From assembly GCA_026770025.1 (NCBI GenBank), contig JAMXDE010000032.1, positions 124,001 through 188,000 of the forward strand: a stretch of DNA of 64,000 bases, in the 5' to 3' direction. Below the pieces are notes generated by a model, which was not told the DNA's origin, made no database searches, and saw only the letters and a list, made by a program, of their open reading frames with translations. Both the position numbers and the translations under genes were made by a program. This stretch comes from Craspedostauros australis (lineage: Eukaryota > Bacillariophyta > Bacillariophyceae > Mastogloiales > Achnanthaceae). This document shows, piece by piece, positions 10,328-20,373 of this stretch. Within the stretch, counting starts at the first letter, position 1. The number at the start of each line of letters is the position of its first letter.

Positions 10328-11843
10328 TTAGTTCATGCCATCGACAAGGTTCAAGTTGTTGGTGTTGTGCCCATTGCGCATCATCTTGACGAATGCATCA
10401 CGGAAATCCTCCAGCCAGAGCGCTTGGTTGCCGACGTACTCCTCCAGCTTGGCTCTCGTTTCGGCAACGCCGCAGTTGGTTTGCCCCAGATTCTCGTTGG
10501 TGCCGGCGAAGTTGCAGGTCACAACGCCGTCCTCGTCGATGTCGTCGCCAAAGTCGTAGGCGAGCGCGAGATCGGCATTCAAGAAGATGGCACCGCCGCG
10601 CTGCAAGCCACGGGTGCCCTGTCGGCGGGTGCGACCGAAGCGCCAGAAAGCGTCACCGCCACCAGTTTCGTCCGCGTTGAAGTCTCCATTCAGCACGCGG
10701 CGGAAGAATTCGTTGTCCAGCGTGGTATCGTTTGGGACCCAGCGACCGTTGGGGAAGCCGGAGTTGCCCTCGTTCAATCGGCCACTGCAGATCGAGGTGT
10801 TGTTGTATTCCACGTTGCGGATGGCATACGATTGACCCATTCGGTGTTCAAAAGATGATGCGAAGGTCAAAGAGAAATGAAAGAGAGTGTGCGTGAGATT
10901 GAGAACAGGTGCGGAGGGAAGTGAAGGAGAGAGCATCTCAGCGATTGCGCAATGGCGCTACGACTTGGAGAAGATGCATAGAAGCATGGATGGAAGCATT
11001 TGTTCTGATGCGATGGACTTACAGTGTGTGCGCTCCCATGATGGCCACAGTCTCGTCTTCGCTGAAATTGAAATGGTCCGAGAAGTATTGCACCAAGCCT
11101 TCGGTGTTGAGATGTGGCCCAGGCAGTCGGCGAACTGGGCCGCTTGTCTCATTGTCCGCGGCATCTCCGAGCTCCTCGCAGGTTGGGCGGCCGTAGAAGT
11201 TGAACTCGTACTCGAGACGTTGCCCATCTGGTTGCATGGTCTCGGCTGCCGTCAAGGCTGCCAAGGCCCACACATCGGTGCGGCTCAAGAATTGTCCGTA
11301 CTTGACGACCAAAGGGCGCAGATCAGCGATGGGGCCAGCCAGGCCATCGTTGTCGCTTTGTTCCAAGTCTACGCACCCATCGCACTGGTCCACGCAATCG
11401 TGGAAACCAAGGCGGACGAGCTGTGGGCCGAGACGGCCGCTGTCGCGGACCATGCCAGCAACTTCTGCCTTTAGAGCGTCAACGGCTGCCCTGGGGTTCT
11501 GGAAGACCTCTGCGTCATTCACTGGTGTATCTGGAGGGTTGTTGTCGGGCGCAGAGGGGTCGTCACGTCCATCACGAGGCTCACGTCCATCACGAGGTTC
11601 ACGTCCATCACGAGGCTCACGTCCATCACGAGGCTCACGTCCATCACGAGGTTGACCGCCACGTGGTCGTTGCAAGTGTCGACCGCGACGAAGATCGGTG
11701 TCGGGTGCGGCCGCAGCGCCGTCATCACAAGGAGCCGCAGCATCGTTGTCGTGCGGGTTGTCGCCGCCAGCCGTGTATCCAAGGTATGGGCATGCCTGGG
11801 TGGAGGCGACGGCGGAGAGGAAAAGGATGAGGCTAGTCTTCAT
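10328..11843 (-). CDS. Secreted heme peroxidase (plant/fungal superfamily)
   Basis: Two exons, 11023..11843 and 10328..10838, give 443 residues. Residues 1-17 are a signal peptide. Next come an Asp/Pro-rich segment and five copies of PRDGRE encoded by an 18-bp minisatellite (about 11564-11653). The peroxidase domain follows. Distal heme residues are in RLGFHDC (Arg, Phe, His). A calcium-site-like stretch is CDGCVDLEQSDNDGLAGP, then LSRTDVWALAA. The proximal His is in IMGAHT, right at the intron, and the domain resumes as LGQSYAIRNVEY. The donor is a normal GTAAGT, but the 3-prime boundary demanded by frame and homology ends in AT, not AG; the closest AG is about 100 nt inside the intron and out of frame. 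Either the intron is non-canonical or one base is wrong. The enzyme would oxidise substrates with hydrogen peroxide outside the cell or in the secretory pathway. Confidence 0.85.
11564..11653. repeat. 18-bp coding minisatellite in the peroxidase gene
   Basis: Five near-perfect copies of an 18-bp unit (CACGTCCATCACGAGGCT or GGTT variant) that on the minus strand encode PRDGRE. The unit keeps frame, so copy number can vary without destroying the protein. Confidence 0.9.
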
Positions 11844-13884
11844 GGTTGATGATTTTTTGTTTGTGGTTGTTTTTTGTGAGCTTGGTTGATTGCTTGTTTC
11901 GGTTCCGGTTTTGTGAGCTTGATTGGTTGCTGGCTTTTTGATTTTGTGAGAGGATGGATGTCCCGAGGCAAAGGATCGGGCCCACCCACAGCGGCACGCC
12001 AAAGAAAAGACGCATCACATGCCACTGCACACGCCCTGGGATCAACAAACCGTGCAGTCTTCGAGAGCGCCAATCGATGCACCATGACTGCGCAGCAACA
12101 GCCAACCCCTATGCGGATCGCGCAAAAAGCCCTCCAAGTCGCTGCCACCATCGCCAGAAGGCAACAGCGGCTCGAGTGGCTGAAGCAGTACACCAATCGG
12201 CAGTTTGGCTGTCGCAACTTCGCACGACAGGTATCAAATGCGGGTGGGACAATCAAAGCGGCATTGTGGTCATTGGTGCAATCACACTTTGGAATGGAGA
12301 TGAGCGGGTGGTTTGTTCCGTCCTTCGCTCCTTCCCTTGTTGTGAATGGCCTTGTGTGTGGAGAACAATCTTTTGTGATTTATTGTTCGAGTTGTTTTTG
12401 CCTCTGATTCTCTGGGAGGTGTGACACAGCCACAACACAACTATCAATTGCGTTCCTGTGTCGCAACAAGACGCTCCGGAAACTGCACCAAAGACCCAAT
12501 CACGGAACAAATGTGTCGAGATCGCTGACCACCGATTGGCGGGATTGGGAGGATCCGACGGGTTCGGCACAACATCTATGCCGATGACCAAGACTTCACC
12601 AGCCAACAACCAAGATGACCACCAGGACGGCGGTTTTTTGCCTTCCTTCCGCCTTTTGATTCCGATCTCACCAACCGGCAAGAAGCCGACGACGCTCGCG
12701 AGATGTCGTAATAATACAATGGTATGCTGTATTCCATGTTTGCATGACTTCGCTTGTGACCATCGTTGGAATCACCAGCTATTTTGTCTGTTGCGCCATC
12801 CTTGATCTTGCGATTGGCATTGTCTTCGAGCTGTGTCACGGTTGCGATGTATGCAATCGTTCATACTGTGATCGATAGGTGGTACTGGCGACGCGACAAT
12901 TAGACTCGGAGCGCTCAGCTCCGCTCTGTTCTGTTCTACTCTGCTCGCAGTTTGTATGCTGTCGGCGAGATTACTCCGGCGGGAAGCGGACCCATCCTGA
13001 TGACTAACAGGTAAGCATCCTGTGAGTAAGCAGGAATCTTCGAGCGAAAGGGCGTGCCAATAAGTACCGCAACGAAAGCAGCACCCAGGATTCATGGAGA
13101 TGGATCTCTCAAAACAACCAAGCCTGCAAACAGCGTCGCGTTTGGCTGCTTGTACGAACACGTAGAGCAAGCGCGCCATTGTTCCAATGCAAACATTGCA
13201 CCAACAGAACAAGGTTCACTCACTCCGCCTAGCGCACATCATTGCTTCCGCGTCGTCTTCCATTCGGGGGGCGTCGCAAGTTGATGGATGCAAGACTTCT
13301 GCTTGGGCCTTGATGCGCTGCGCTTCATCAGGTCTCTGTGGTCACCAATGAAGCACTTTCGCATTCCGGGATGCAGAATGGAGCGGCCGGTGTCACCTCA
13401 TCTGCTGCGGACGCGCTATCCGTTGCTGCTCTGCCTCTGGAGAGCGCTGGTGCTCCATGAGCTACGACTATTTCAATTGGCGTGGCGGGATCCTTGCAGC
13501 CTCCCGATGCCGCACAATGCAAGACACAGCACGGTGCTGCTTTCTGCGCTCGTACTTGTACTTGCGAACACTCTTTCTCTCCAGAGATATTCGACTCCAT
13601 GGATTCCACCATCCATCAGTATCTTTGTCGAAACGATTTGAACGGAGATAACAACGTGGGGGAGAATCGTAGCAGAAACAATCGCTGATTCCTTCCACAC
13701 AACCCAGGTGTGGTGATTTGCCCACCTGACAACACAGTGGGATGCCCACGTTCATCAACAACGTCCCAAGAGCAATAGGCTGTACAATATAGTATTATAG
13801 CTTAATAGGGCGTACGGAGCAGAGTGCAGCACTGACAACCCCCACCCAAGCCAAGTCCACGCTCACGGCCGTGAAAGAGCGATC
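11844..13884. other. Divergent intergenic region between peroxidase and prenylcysteine oxidase
   Basis: About 2 kb. The part next to 11843 holds the peroxidase promoter (TTTTTGTGAGCTTGGTTGATTG-like repeats, 11854-11945). A possible small exon is at 12084-12230 (listed separately). Beyond it several short open stretches in all frames show no family. An AT-rich block ACAATATAGTATTATAG at 13784-13800 lies 85-100 bases before the next ATG and may be core promoter. Confidence 0.35.
12084..12230 (+). CDS. Possible first exon of an unidentified small gene
   Basis: An ATG at 12084 opens 49 protein-like codons, rich in Ala, Gln and Arg (RIAQKALQVAATIARR, then LEWLKQYTNRQFGCRNFARQ). It ends exactly at a donor-like CAG|GTATCA. 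Without splicing the frame continues to 12407 but loses protein character. A plausible continuation begins after an AG near 12468, where more than one frame is open, so I cannot fix a second exon. No family recognised. It would be transcribed divergently from the peroxidase. Treat as a weak candidate. Confidence 0.22.
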
Positions 13885-15837
13885 ATGATGCGTCCTTCGC
13901 CATCTGCGCGTTGTCGTCGTGACGTTTCGTTGCCAAGCGGCAAGGTCAGACGCCTCGATACACGAGCCGCCGTCGCCCTGCTCCTCTTGACGCTGTCAGC
14001 GACATGCCTGCCATCGTGCGACGCAGCTCAAGACAAGCAGGAAGCAGTGCGCATCGCCGTGATCGGTGGCGGCATTTCAGGAAGCTTCGTGACGAAGTAC
14101 CTCATGGAGTACGATGGCGACGCCTGCGACATTGACAGCCTCACCATCTTCGATCCCATGCCGTCCTTGGGTGCCAGCCACAATGACATGCGGGACTTTG
14201 ATCGCAGCCACGAGGAGGGGGGCAAGCAACGGCGGTGGCAGGAGAGCCGGCTTTCCGCCGTTCACATTCCCAACAGCGGCCGAGATGGCGGCATCACCAC
14301 CGTGGAGATCGGAGCCTCCATCATGTACAAGGCCTTCCGGTACGCGCTGGAGATGATCGAAGGCGATGAGGCCTTGCAGATAGTGAAGCCATTCACCACG
14401 TCCACCGAGGTGAAGCCAGACGTTGGCGACCGCCCCGATGGGATGGGCATCTACGAGGGCGATCATGACTTTGCCACGCTGTCAACGGGAATGTCGAAGG
14501 ACGAAACCAAGTCCCTCCTCATGAAGCGGTACCATCTGGATCTCTACGCCGTCGACAAGGCGGCAGCAGCGGCAGAAGCAGCGTTCGGGCGTCTTCATGA
14601 TCTCATCGACGATCCGACGCGCAAGGCATTCCGGTCACCCAGGGAGATGTGGGAGACAGTCGATGTGTGGCAGAACATCGTGACCAAGTCGCTGGACGAA
14701 GTCTGCGATGACCTCGGGTTGCTCAGCAGGAACGGCACGGTCTCCCTCATCAAGTCCCTGCCACAATGGATTGCGCACCAGATGGCCCAGCTTTTCTTTG
14801 GTGTGGACAAGCACGCCGCATTGCGAGACGAGCTTCTGGGAGCGATCAACATCGTCAACTACCATCAGAACCTCACTCAGATCAACGGCATTGCTGGTCT
14901 GGGCAGCTTCTCCGCCACGACCGGAGGTCTGTTCGCTCTCGCGGGTGGCAACTCAAACCTCATCTCCAGCGCCTTCAAGCAAGCCAAACAGCACAGGCAA
15001 CAAACCTGCAGCCAGAAGGCGGACATCATCTCGCACAAGTCCAACCGCGTTGCCACGGTCATCGGCAGCCATTCCGGGTTCGAAGTATACGACGACGCTT
15101 CCGACCTCATGGGAGTGTACGACGTTGTCATCTTGGCTGCGCCGTACTCCATGGCGCAGATCGAGTTCCTCATCCACAGTCACGTGGACGATTCCGTCCT
15201 CATGCCGATGCCGATGGGAGATCTCATCCAGCACGCGGACAGCGAAGGCCGGTCCAAGATCCCGACGGATGACAGCCACGTAGGATTCGATGTCCTGCCC
15301 AAGCCTCTGCCGCATGGCGTCACAAGGCCGTACACGCAGGTCGTCACAACCGTCGTGAAGGACGGCAAGCTGCAGGCAGGACAGTTCGGCCTCGAGCAAG
15401 ATCAGCTGCCGCGCAGCATCCTCATGACGCCCAAGGGCAAGCCTGCCGAGAACGACATCGCGTCGATAGCCTGGCTTGCCGATGGCGTCTACAAGATCTT
15501 CTCATCCCAGCCCCTCTCCATCGAGCTGCTGCAAAAGTATTTTGGGCCATCCGTCCAGGTCGCGGCCGAGAAGGTGTGGGGCGGACCGCATGGTGGCGCC
15601 ACGCCGGACTACCAAGGCACGGCGACCGATGTCAACTTCCTCATGTACGACGGTGCCGATGGCCTGCATGGCCACACGAAATCAGGTGCGCTGTACTATC
15701 CGAATGCCATGGAGCTGACGTTCGCTTGCATCGAGCTGAGCGCCGTCGGTGCAAAGGCCGTCGCCAAGCTGGTGGCGCAGCGATTCGGGTGGATCACGCC
15801 GGACAGCGACAGGGACGACATGGCGGAAGAGCTGTGA
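13885..15837 (+). CDS. PCYOX1: Prenylcysteine oxidase/lyase (FAD-dependent), PCYOX family
   Basis: Single exon, 650 residues. Family enzymes cleave the thioether of farnesyl- or geranylgeranyl-cysteine left after degradation of prenylated proteins, using FAD and oxygen, in lysosome-like compartments. After a basic N-terminus, residues 29-50 form a signal peptide/anchor. The FAD-binding Rossmann motif is IAVIGGGISGSFVTKYL at about residue 58. PCYOX-specific stretches include VEIGASIMYKAFRYA (about 143) and GLGSFSATTGGLFALAGGN (about 338), and a late FAD/substrate part GPHGGATPDYQG near residue 570. Tandem ATGs at 13885 and 13888 make the exact start uncertain by one codon. Length is slightly more than animal PCYOX1 (about 505), mostly through insertions. 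Substrate specificity is inferred from family only. Confidence 0.85.
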   Translation: MMRPSPSARCRRDVSLPSGKVRRLDTRAAVALLLLTLSATCLPSCDAAQDKQEAVRIAVIGGGISGSFVTKYLMEYDGDACDIDSLTIFDPMPSLGASHNDMRDFDRSHEEGGKQRRWQESRLSAVHIPNSGRDGGITTVEIGASIMYKAFRYALEMIEGDEALQIVKPFTTSTEVKPDVGDRPDGMGIYEGDHDFATLSTGMSKDETKSLLMKRYHLDLYAVDKAAAAAEAAFGRLHDLIDDPTRKAFRSPREMWETVDVWQNIVTKSLDEVCDDLGLLSRNGTVSLIKSLPQWIAHQMAQLFFGVDKHAALRDELLGAINIVNYHQNLTQINGIAGLGSFSATTGGLFALAGGNSNLISSAFKQAKQHRQQTCSQKADIISHKSNRVATVIGSHSGFEVYDDASDLMGVYDVVILAAPYSMAQIEFLIHSHVDDSVLMPMPMGDLIQHADSEGRSKIPTDDSHVGFDVLPKPLPHGVTRPYTQVVTTVVKDGKLQAGQFGLEQDQLPRSILMTPKGKPAENDIASIAWLADGVYKIFSSQPLSIELLQKYFGPSVQVAAEKVWGGPHGGATPDYQGTATDVNFLMYDGADGLHGHTKSGALYYPNAMELTFACIELSAVGAKAVAKLVAQRFGWITPDSDRDDMAEEL

Positions 15838-17436
15838 GCTTCAAAGCTCAATCGTCAGGGCGTTGTAAAGAATGTGGAATTAGAGCAATTAAATACTCAT
15901 CTATTCAATGGGCATTAGCGGAGGAATAGCGTCACACACACACGCGCGCGCGCATGTGTGCATACCGGTAGAGAGTATTCTAAGAATACTAAGCAATGCA
16001 GGATAGCATACTATACTTGAATTCATCGTGTGCGCGAGGTTGCATTTGGTTGTGATGAAATGATGATTGCGTCGCTGGCTATCCGTGACATCACTGTCCA
16101 ACACAGTACGAGTAGACACGAATATATACCTTTGGCACACACTCTTGATACTCTGCGTACGCTACAATTTGCACGAGACCGCGCGTCATTTCCAGGCCCA
16201 TCGCATCATACTGCATTGAATTGCATTGTGTTGAATTGCATTGCGTTGAATTGCATGGCGAAGGACGGAAGCCTCACAGCCATGGTGTGGCTAAAACTGA
16301 CAGGAATGCGCGTGGGCATTTGCTTCGAATCAACTGGCGCAGTTTCTGCTGGCAGCATGCAAATCCGGGCCGTTGCCGTGACCATCGCAACGTTTTGATC
16401 TGGGTTGTCTCATGGACATGCGGACGTTTGGGCCGACGAAGAGATGTTGTGCAGCGAGAGTGATGCGCTGGCGCTGGTATCTGTATCGTTACCATTGCAT
16501 CCGGATCCTCTGCAGAATCGTATTATCGTACTTCATTGACCGCCGTGCGCAGAACGGCCGAGACATTCACCACATCTGCTTTGGCGAATATGACACATTC
16601 CGGTCGCGCAGGGGGGATGCCTCGAGTATCGGGGGCAGCTGATCCAGCCGCCTGGTTTGGCAATGCCCAAGAGAAGATCTGCGTGGTGCTTGGGGGACGA
16701 GTGCCCATTCATTCCGCCTCCAAGCACCCATCAGTTCATGGATCATGACATCAGAGTGAATCGGTTCTTCATTGAAACCGCCGCCATGGCACCGGAATGA
16801 GGGCATTTTAATGGCATCGGCGGCGATGACGATGATGACGACGACGATGATCCTGTCATCAGCTCATTGACAAGCTGGCAACAACGTCAGAGATACCATC
16901 GATCGTTGATCGTTGGTGCTTGAGCCACGATGGGTGCGAAACAACATTGTGAGATTGAATGTTCTCCATCGTGTGTTCGCCAGTCGGCGCTTCTCTTGTG
17001 AACAAAGTTGTTGTTCGTCAGCGTTCTTGAACTACGACGTCGCAGCGACATACAGAAAAGGGCTCGATTCTGTCCGTCTCCAATAGACGCTATGACAGTA
17101 CTTTATGTCGCATGGTCTTAGGTTATGAGTTAATAGGATCAAGACGATCAAAATCATCTTGATGTGTCACCAGAAACGAAGAGAACTTCGCTTCGACAAA
17201 CCAACCAACACGCCGACAACAACCAGCTTCTGCAGCCAACGCAAAGATCCTCCAACACATTTCACACAACATCCATCATCAAGAGGAGACGGACTCTCGA
17301 CGAGTACTCATAGTCGTACTTTATTGCCATTGCTATTCCATTTCTTCACAGATACTGTGAGGTAAACTACGAGGACGGGTGTGATCTAATATTTTATATT
17401 ATACTCAATTGGAGTGCTCTCCTCTGGCCACAGACA
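15838..17436. other. Intergenic, repeats only
   Basis: Contains a CA/CG dinucleotide run (15931-15952), an imperfect repeat of TTGCATTG/GAATTGCA at about 16212-16256, GATGAC repeats at 16823-16850, and an AT-rich block CTAATATTTTATATTATAC at 17387-17405 about 35 bases before the next ATG. No gene seen. Confidence 0.4.
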
Positions 17437-18447
17437 ATGATGAAAATGGACAGAAAAGCACGCTCGCATGTTGCGCTGACGTTGCTGTTGTGCAGCGCCG
17501 CGATTGGAAGTCATCCAGTGAATGGATATGCGTACCTTCCGCGATTGCCCACGATCTTCGGTCGAACTACGAGTACAGAGCTTCATGCCACGCCGCGATA
17601 CGGACCACCGTCGTCCAATCCGTACGAAGAGAGCGAAGACGGCAAGCCGACTGAAATGGAAGTGCTGAAGCAGAAGGCGAAAGCTGAAAAGGACAAACGC
17701 ATGAGTGATTTCCGCGCCTTCTTGGACACCGCATTGGCCACCGAGGATCCAACCCATCTACCGCAGGTCATGGCCAGGAACGTCGAGACTATCCTGTCGT
17801 TGAAGGGCGAGGACGGGGCCGAAATTCTGAAGCAAGTCCTCGAAGAGTCGAAGGACAACGAGGACTTCCCGCGCACCATCGAGATCATGGAATCCATCAT
17901 GTCCTTCACGGAGGACTTTGTGGAGCAGGCGGAGACGATGGACATGCAGAATAAGAAGCTTCTGGGCAAGATCATCAATACCATGAGAGACAAGGAATCG
18001 GGCGGAAACCGTGAGGAACTGCTCGACAAATTGATTGCGAAAGAGAAGGAGAATTTCACGCCGGGGTTCCTGCGTCATCTCGATGGCGAGTGCGAACGAA
18101 TTGCGGGCGCGCCCAAAATGACTCCCGAGAGCGTGCGGTTGCTCGAGATTATCCGCATCATCCAAACAAGGGTGCTGGAGGAGCTCGGGAAGGATCTGGG
18201 AGAAGGTGCGATCGTTCTGGGGCAGCTGATGGCGTACGAAAAGATCGAGGAGATGAACGGCGTCCTTGAAGCTGGCCTGATGGTGCGAGGCGTCTCCTTC
18301 GCACATGAGATGAAGGCACTGACTGAGGAAGCTTTGGAAGGCTTCACGCAAGTGCGAGGCGAAGTGGATTCTGAGCTGGTGGAGCGCGTGGAGATCGTCG
18401 ATAAGAAGTTGCAGGAGTACTTGGATACAAACGATACGCTGCAATGA
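17437..18447 (+). CDS. Unknown protein with signal/plastid-type presequence, helical
   Basis: Single exon, 336 residues. Residues 1-30 carry a hydrophobic signal (VALTLLLCSAAIG) followed by VNGYAYLP and a Ser/Thr/Arg-rich stretch ending STELHATPRYG, which resembles a diatom bipartite plastid presequence with Tyr at the cleavage site. The rest is highly charged and alpha-helical: a long Lys/Glu segment (EMEVLKQKAKAEKDKRM), then amphipathic helices to the end, with no cysteine pairs, membrane span or known motif. I do not recognise the family. Coding is supported by length and codon regularity. It runs convergently into the kinase gene (300 bases between stops). Confidence 0.7.
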   Translation: MMKMDRKARSHVALTLLLCSAAIGSHPVNGYAYLPRLPTIFGRTTSTELHATPRYGPPSSNPYEESEDGKPTEMEVLKQKAKAEKDKRMSDFRAFLDTALATEDPTHLPQVMARNVETILSLKGEDGAEILKQVLEESKDNEDFPRTIEIMESIMSFTEDFVEQAETMDMQNKKLLGKIINTMRDKESGGNREELLDKLIAKEKENFTPGFLRHLDGECERIAGAPKMTPESVRLLEIIRIIQTRVLEELGKDLGEGAIVLGQLMAYEKIEEMNGVLEAGLMVRGVSFAHEMKALTEEALEGFTQVRGEVDSELVERVEIVDKKLQEYLDTNDTLQ

Positions 18448-18746
18448 ATATGATCGTGATCGTGGTCGTGATGACGATGGTGATACTTGATGGCTGATGC
18501 CTGATAGCCGAGTGTGCAGGATGAATGTGCACACGTACACAGGGTAGGGCATTGGGAGTTCCTTCTCCTGCCAATTGTTTTTGCTGTTGCCAATGAATTT
18601 CTGGCCTCGGTGTTGGCCTGACTCTCTCTTGCATGGCATGCGAGTAAAATAGTATACGATCCAGAGAAGAGCACCAAATGGACCGAACGATCCATCCATG
18701 GTGGTGTGTGCCTGAAATCAAGACGGGATCGAGCACTCGTAGTCTT

Positions 18747-19562
18747 CTAGACATTGCGTTTCTCTGCGATAGATCGAATGATCTCGACAATCTGATCGCT
18801 GTTGTGCTCGACGCAATCGTCTCCATCCAAGACGCGGTGCGGGAAGGTGACTGGAGCAAAGTCCCATTCGCTATTGTTCTCATCATCTTCTGCTGCTGCT
18901 GCTGCTGCTGCGGAGGATGGCACATCGTCCTTCGCACCAGACGTGTTGCCTTTGTAGAAGTGTCCTTCGCGCTGCTGAATGCGGCGTTGCGCTTCTTCAA
19001 TATCCGTATGAATCAGCACCCATTCCGCCTGCGGAAACCTGGATCGGAAGGTATCCCGCAGATCGGTGTTGACGAAGCTGAAAGACACCAAGGCCACGAT
19101 CGGCGTTGGCGATTGTGTCGTCACCATGCTGCTTGTGGTTGTGAGCTGCGCCGCCAGTTGTTCGTCGACATAGTCGCAAGCTTCCGTTGCAAAGGTCTGA
19201 CGTTGTTGGAGAGTCGGGTAGATGCCGTTGGCAAAGTTGTCCTTCATCCATTGCGGCACGCAGACATCCAGATCCAATCCAACGCAGCGGATGGACGGTG
19301 ACGATGATGATTGCGAGAGGAGAGTATCCAGCGCTTTGTTGGCCACCGTGGTTTTGCCTGCACCCGGACGGCCAAAGCACACGACGACGTTGGGCGTTGA
19401 TGATGTTGATGTCGATGATGACAAAGAGGACAGCTGCCTGACGTGGAGGTGTGAAGATTGGTACGTGCAGAAAGATGGCACTGATGTACCAGCCATTGGT
19501 AATGTGTGCAAACTGCGTGGCTGCATGGCCACGAAGGATGTGAGAAGCAGTCGGTTCAACAT
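18747..19562 (-). CDS. P-loop kinase, gluconokinase/AAA_33-like
   Basis: 271 residues from the ATG at 19562. The N-terminal 55 residues are Ser/Arg-rich with few acids, suggesting an organelle targeting peptide. Walker A is FGRPGAGKTTVANK at about residue 62. A lid and specificity region contains SFSFVNTDLRDTFRSRFP, and HTDIEEAQRRIQQREGHFYKG resembles the sugar-kinase-type gluconokinase/shikimate-kinase fold (REGHFY). An Ala- and Asp-rich insertion follows (about 217-235), encoded by a GCT-type repeat (18893-18912). The family phosphorylates small substrates with ATP. The actual substrate (gluconate or other) is not shown. A longer open frame reaches 19907 but is low-complexity. An AT-rich motif (19635-19648) lies about 75 bases upstream. 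Confidence 0.75.
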   Translation of the reverse strand: MLNRLLLTSFVAMQPRSLHTLPMAGTSVPSFCTYQSSHLHVRQLSSLSSSTSTSSTPNVVVCFGRPGAGKTTVANKALDTLLSQSSSSPSIRCVGLDLDVCVPQWMKDNFANGIYPTLQQRQTFATEACDYVDEQLAAQLTTTSSMVTTQSPTPIVALVSFSFVNTDLRDTFRSRFPQAEWVLIHTDIEEAQRRIQQREGHFYKGNTSGAKDDVPSSAAAAAAAEDDENNSEWDFAPVTFPHRVLDGDDCVEHNSDQIVEIIRSIAEKRNV

Positions 19563-20373
19563 GCTGTATATTATTCTATGATAGTATGGTGGTAGAGTGT
19601 CGTAGAGCAGTGTGTTGCTATGTGCCTTGAAATATGGTATTATATTCCACGAATGTACATGTAGTATGTGTGAGATGATGATGACAATGATTGTCGGAAA
19701 GAATGGACGGCCGCCAATGCCAGAAGAGAGGGTGATGTGATGTGCAAGAAAGATGAAGGTGGTTCTCATTTTTGTGCGGTCACCTGCCTCTGTGACCACA
19801 GAAACTGGTCTTCCGAAACATGTCGCGGAGGTTGGATCGGCTTCAACTACGCCACCATTTCTCACCGTTTGCGCAATCTGGCTCATGCAACACTCGCACA
19901 CACACACATCACGAAACTATCCACTCCGCAACATGCTTGCGATGACGTTTCAGATTCGAATGAAGCCCATTCATGAGGGAGGATTACGTTCGTATGGCAT
20001 GCTCTCTACTCTAGTTCTATCCCACTCTGTTACGATGTGCTTGGCAAGGTTGAGCACGCAAGACTTCTACTGGTTTGATTCCTGCTCAAGTCCACCATGG
20101 TTATTGTAGATTAATGTGTGCCTTCGGCCTGTTGGCCAGGATGATTTGTTTGTGCAATGGGACGACACCAAAGAGGAAGACGGATGGATGAACTCATAGA
20201 CGGAATGAACGGTCGCTTGTTGTTGTTCGTTTGCTTTTCCATCGCTTGATGCAGGGATTGAACGCGACACCTGCAAGCACGACATCGCAGGCTGCCGTCG
20301 TTGATCGTGGTGCACGTTGCGAATCGTTCATTAAAGTAAAACTACCAAATGAATGTGGAGCATGTGAAATCGC
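19563..20373. other. Intergenic between two minus-strand genes
   Basis: Near the kinase start it holds the AT-rich blocks TATATTATTCTATGATAG (19567) and TGGTATTATATTCC (19635). The remainder is the 3-prime flank of the DUF1118-like gene. No further gene seen. Confidence 0.4.
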
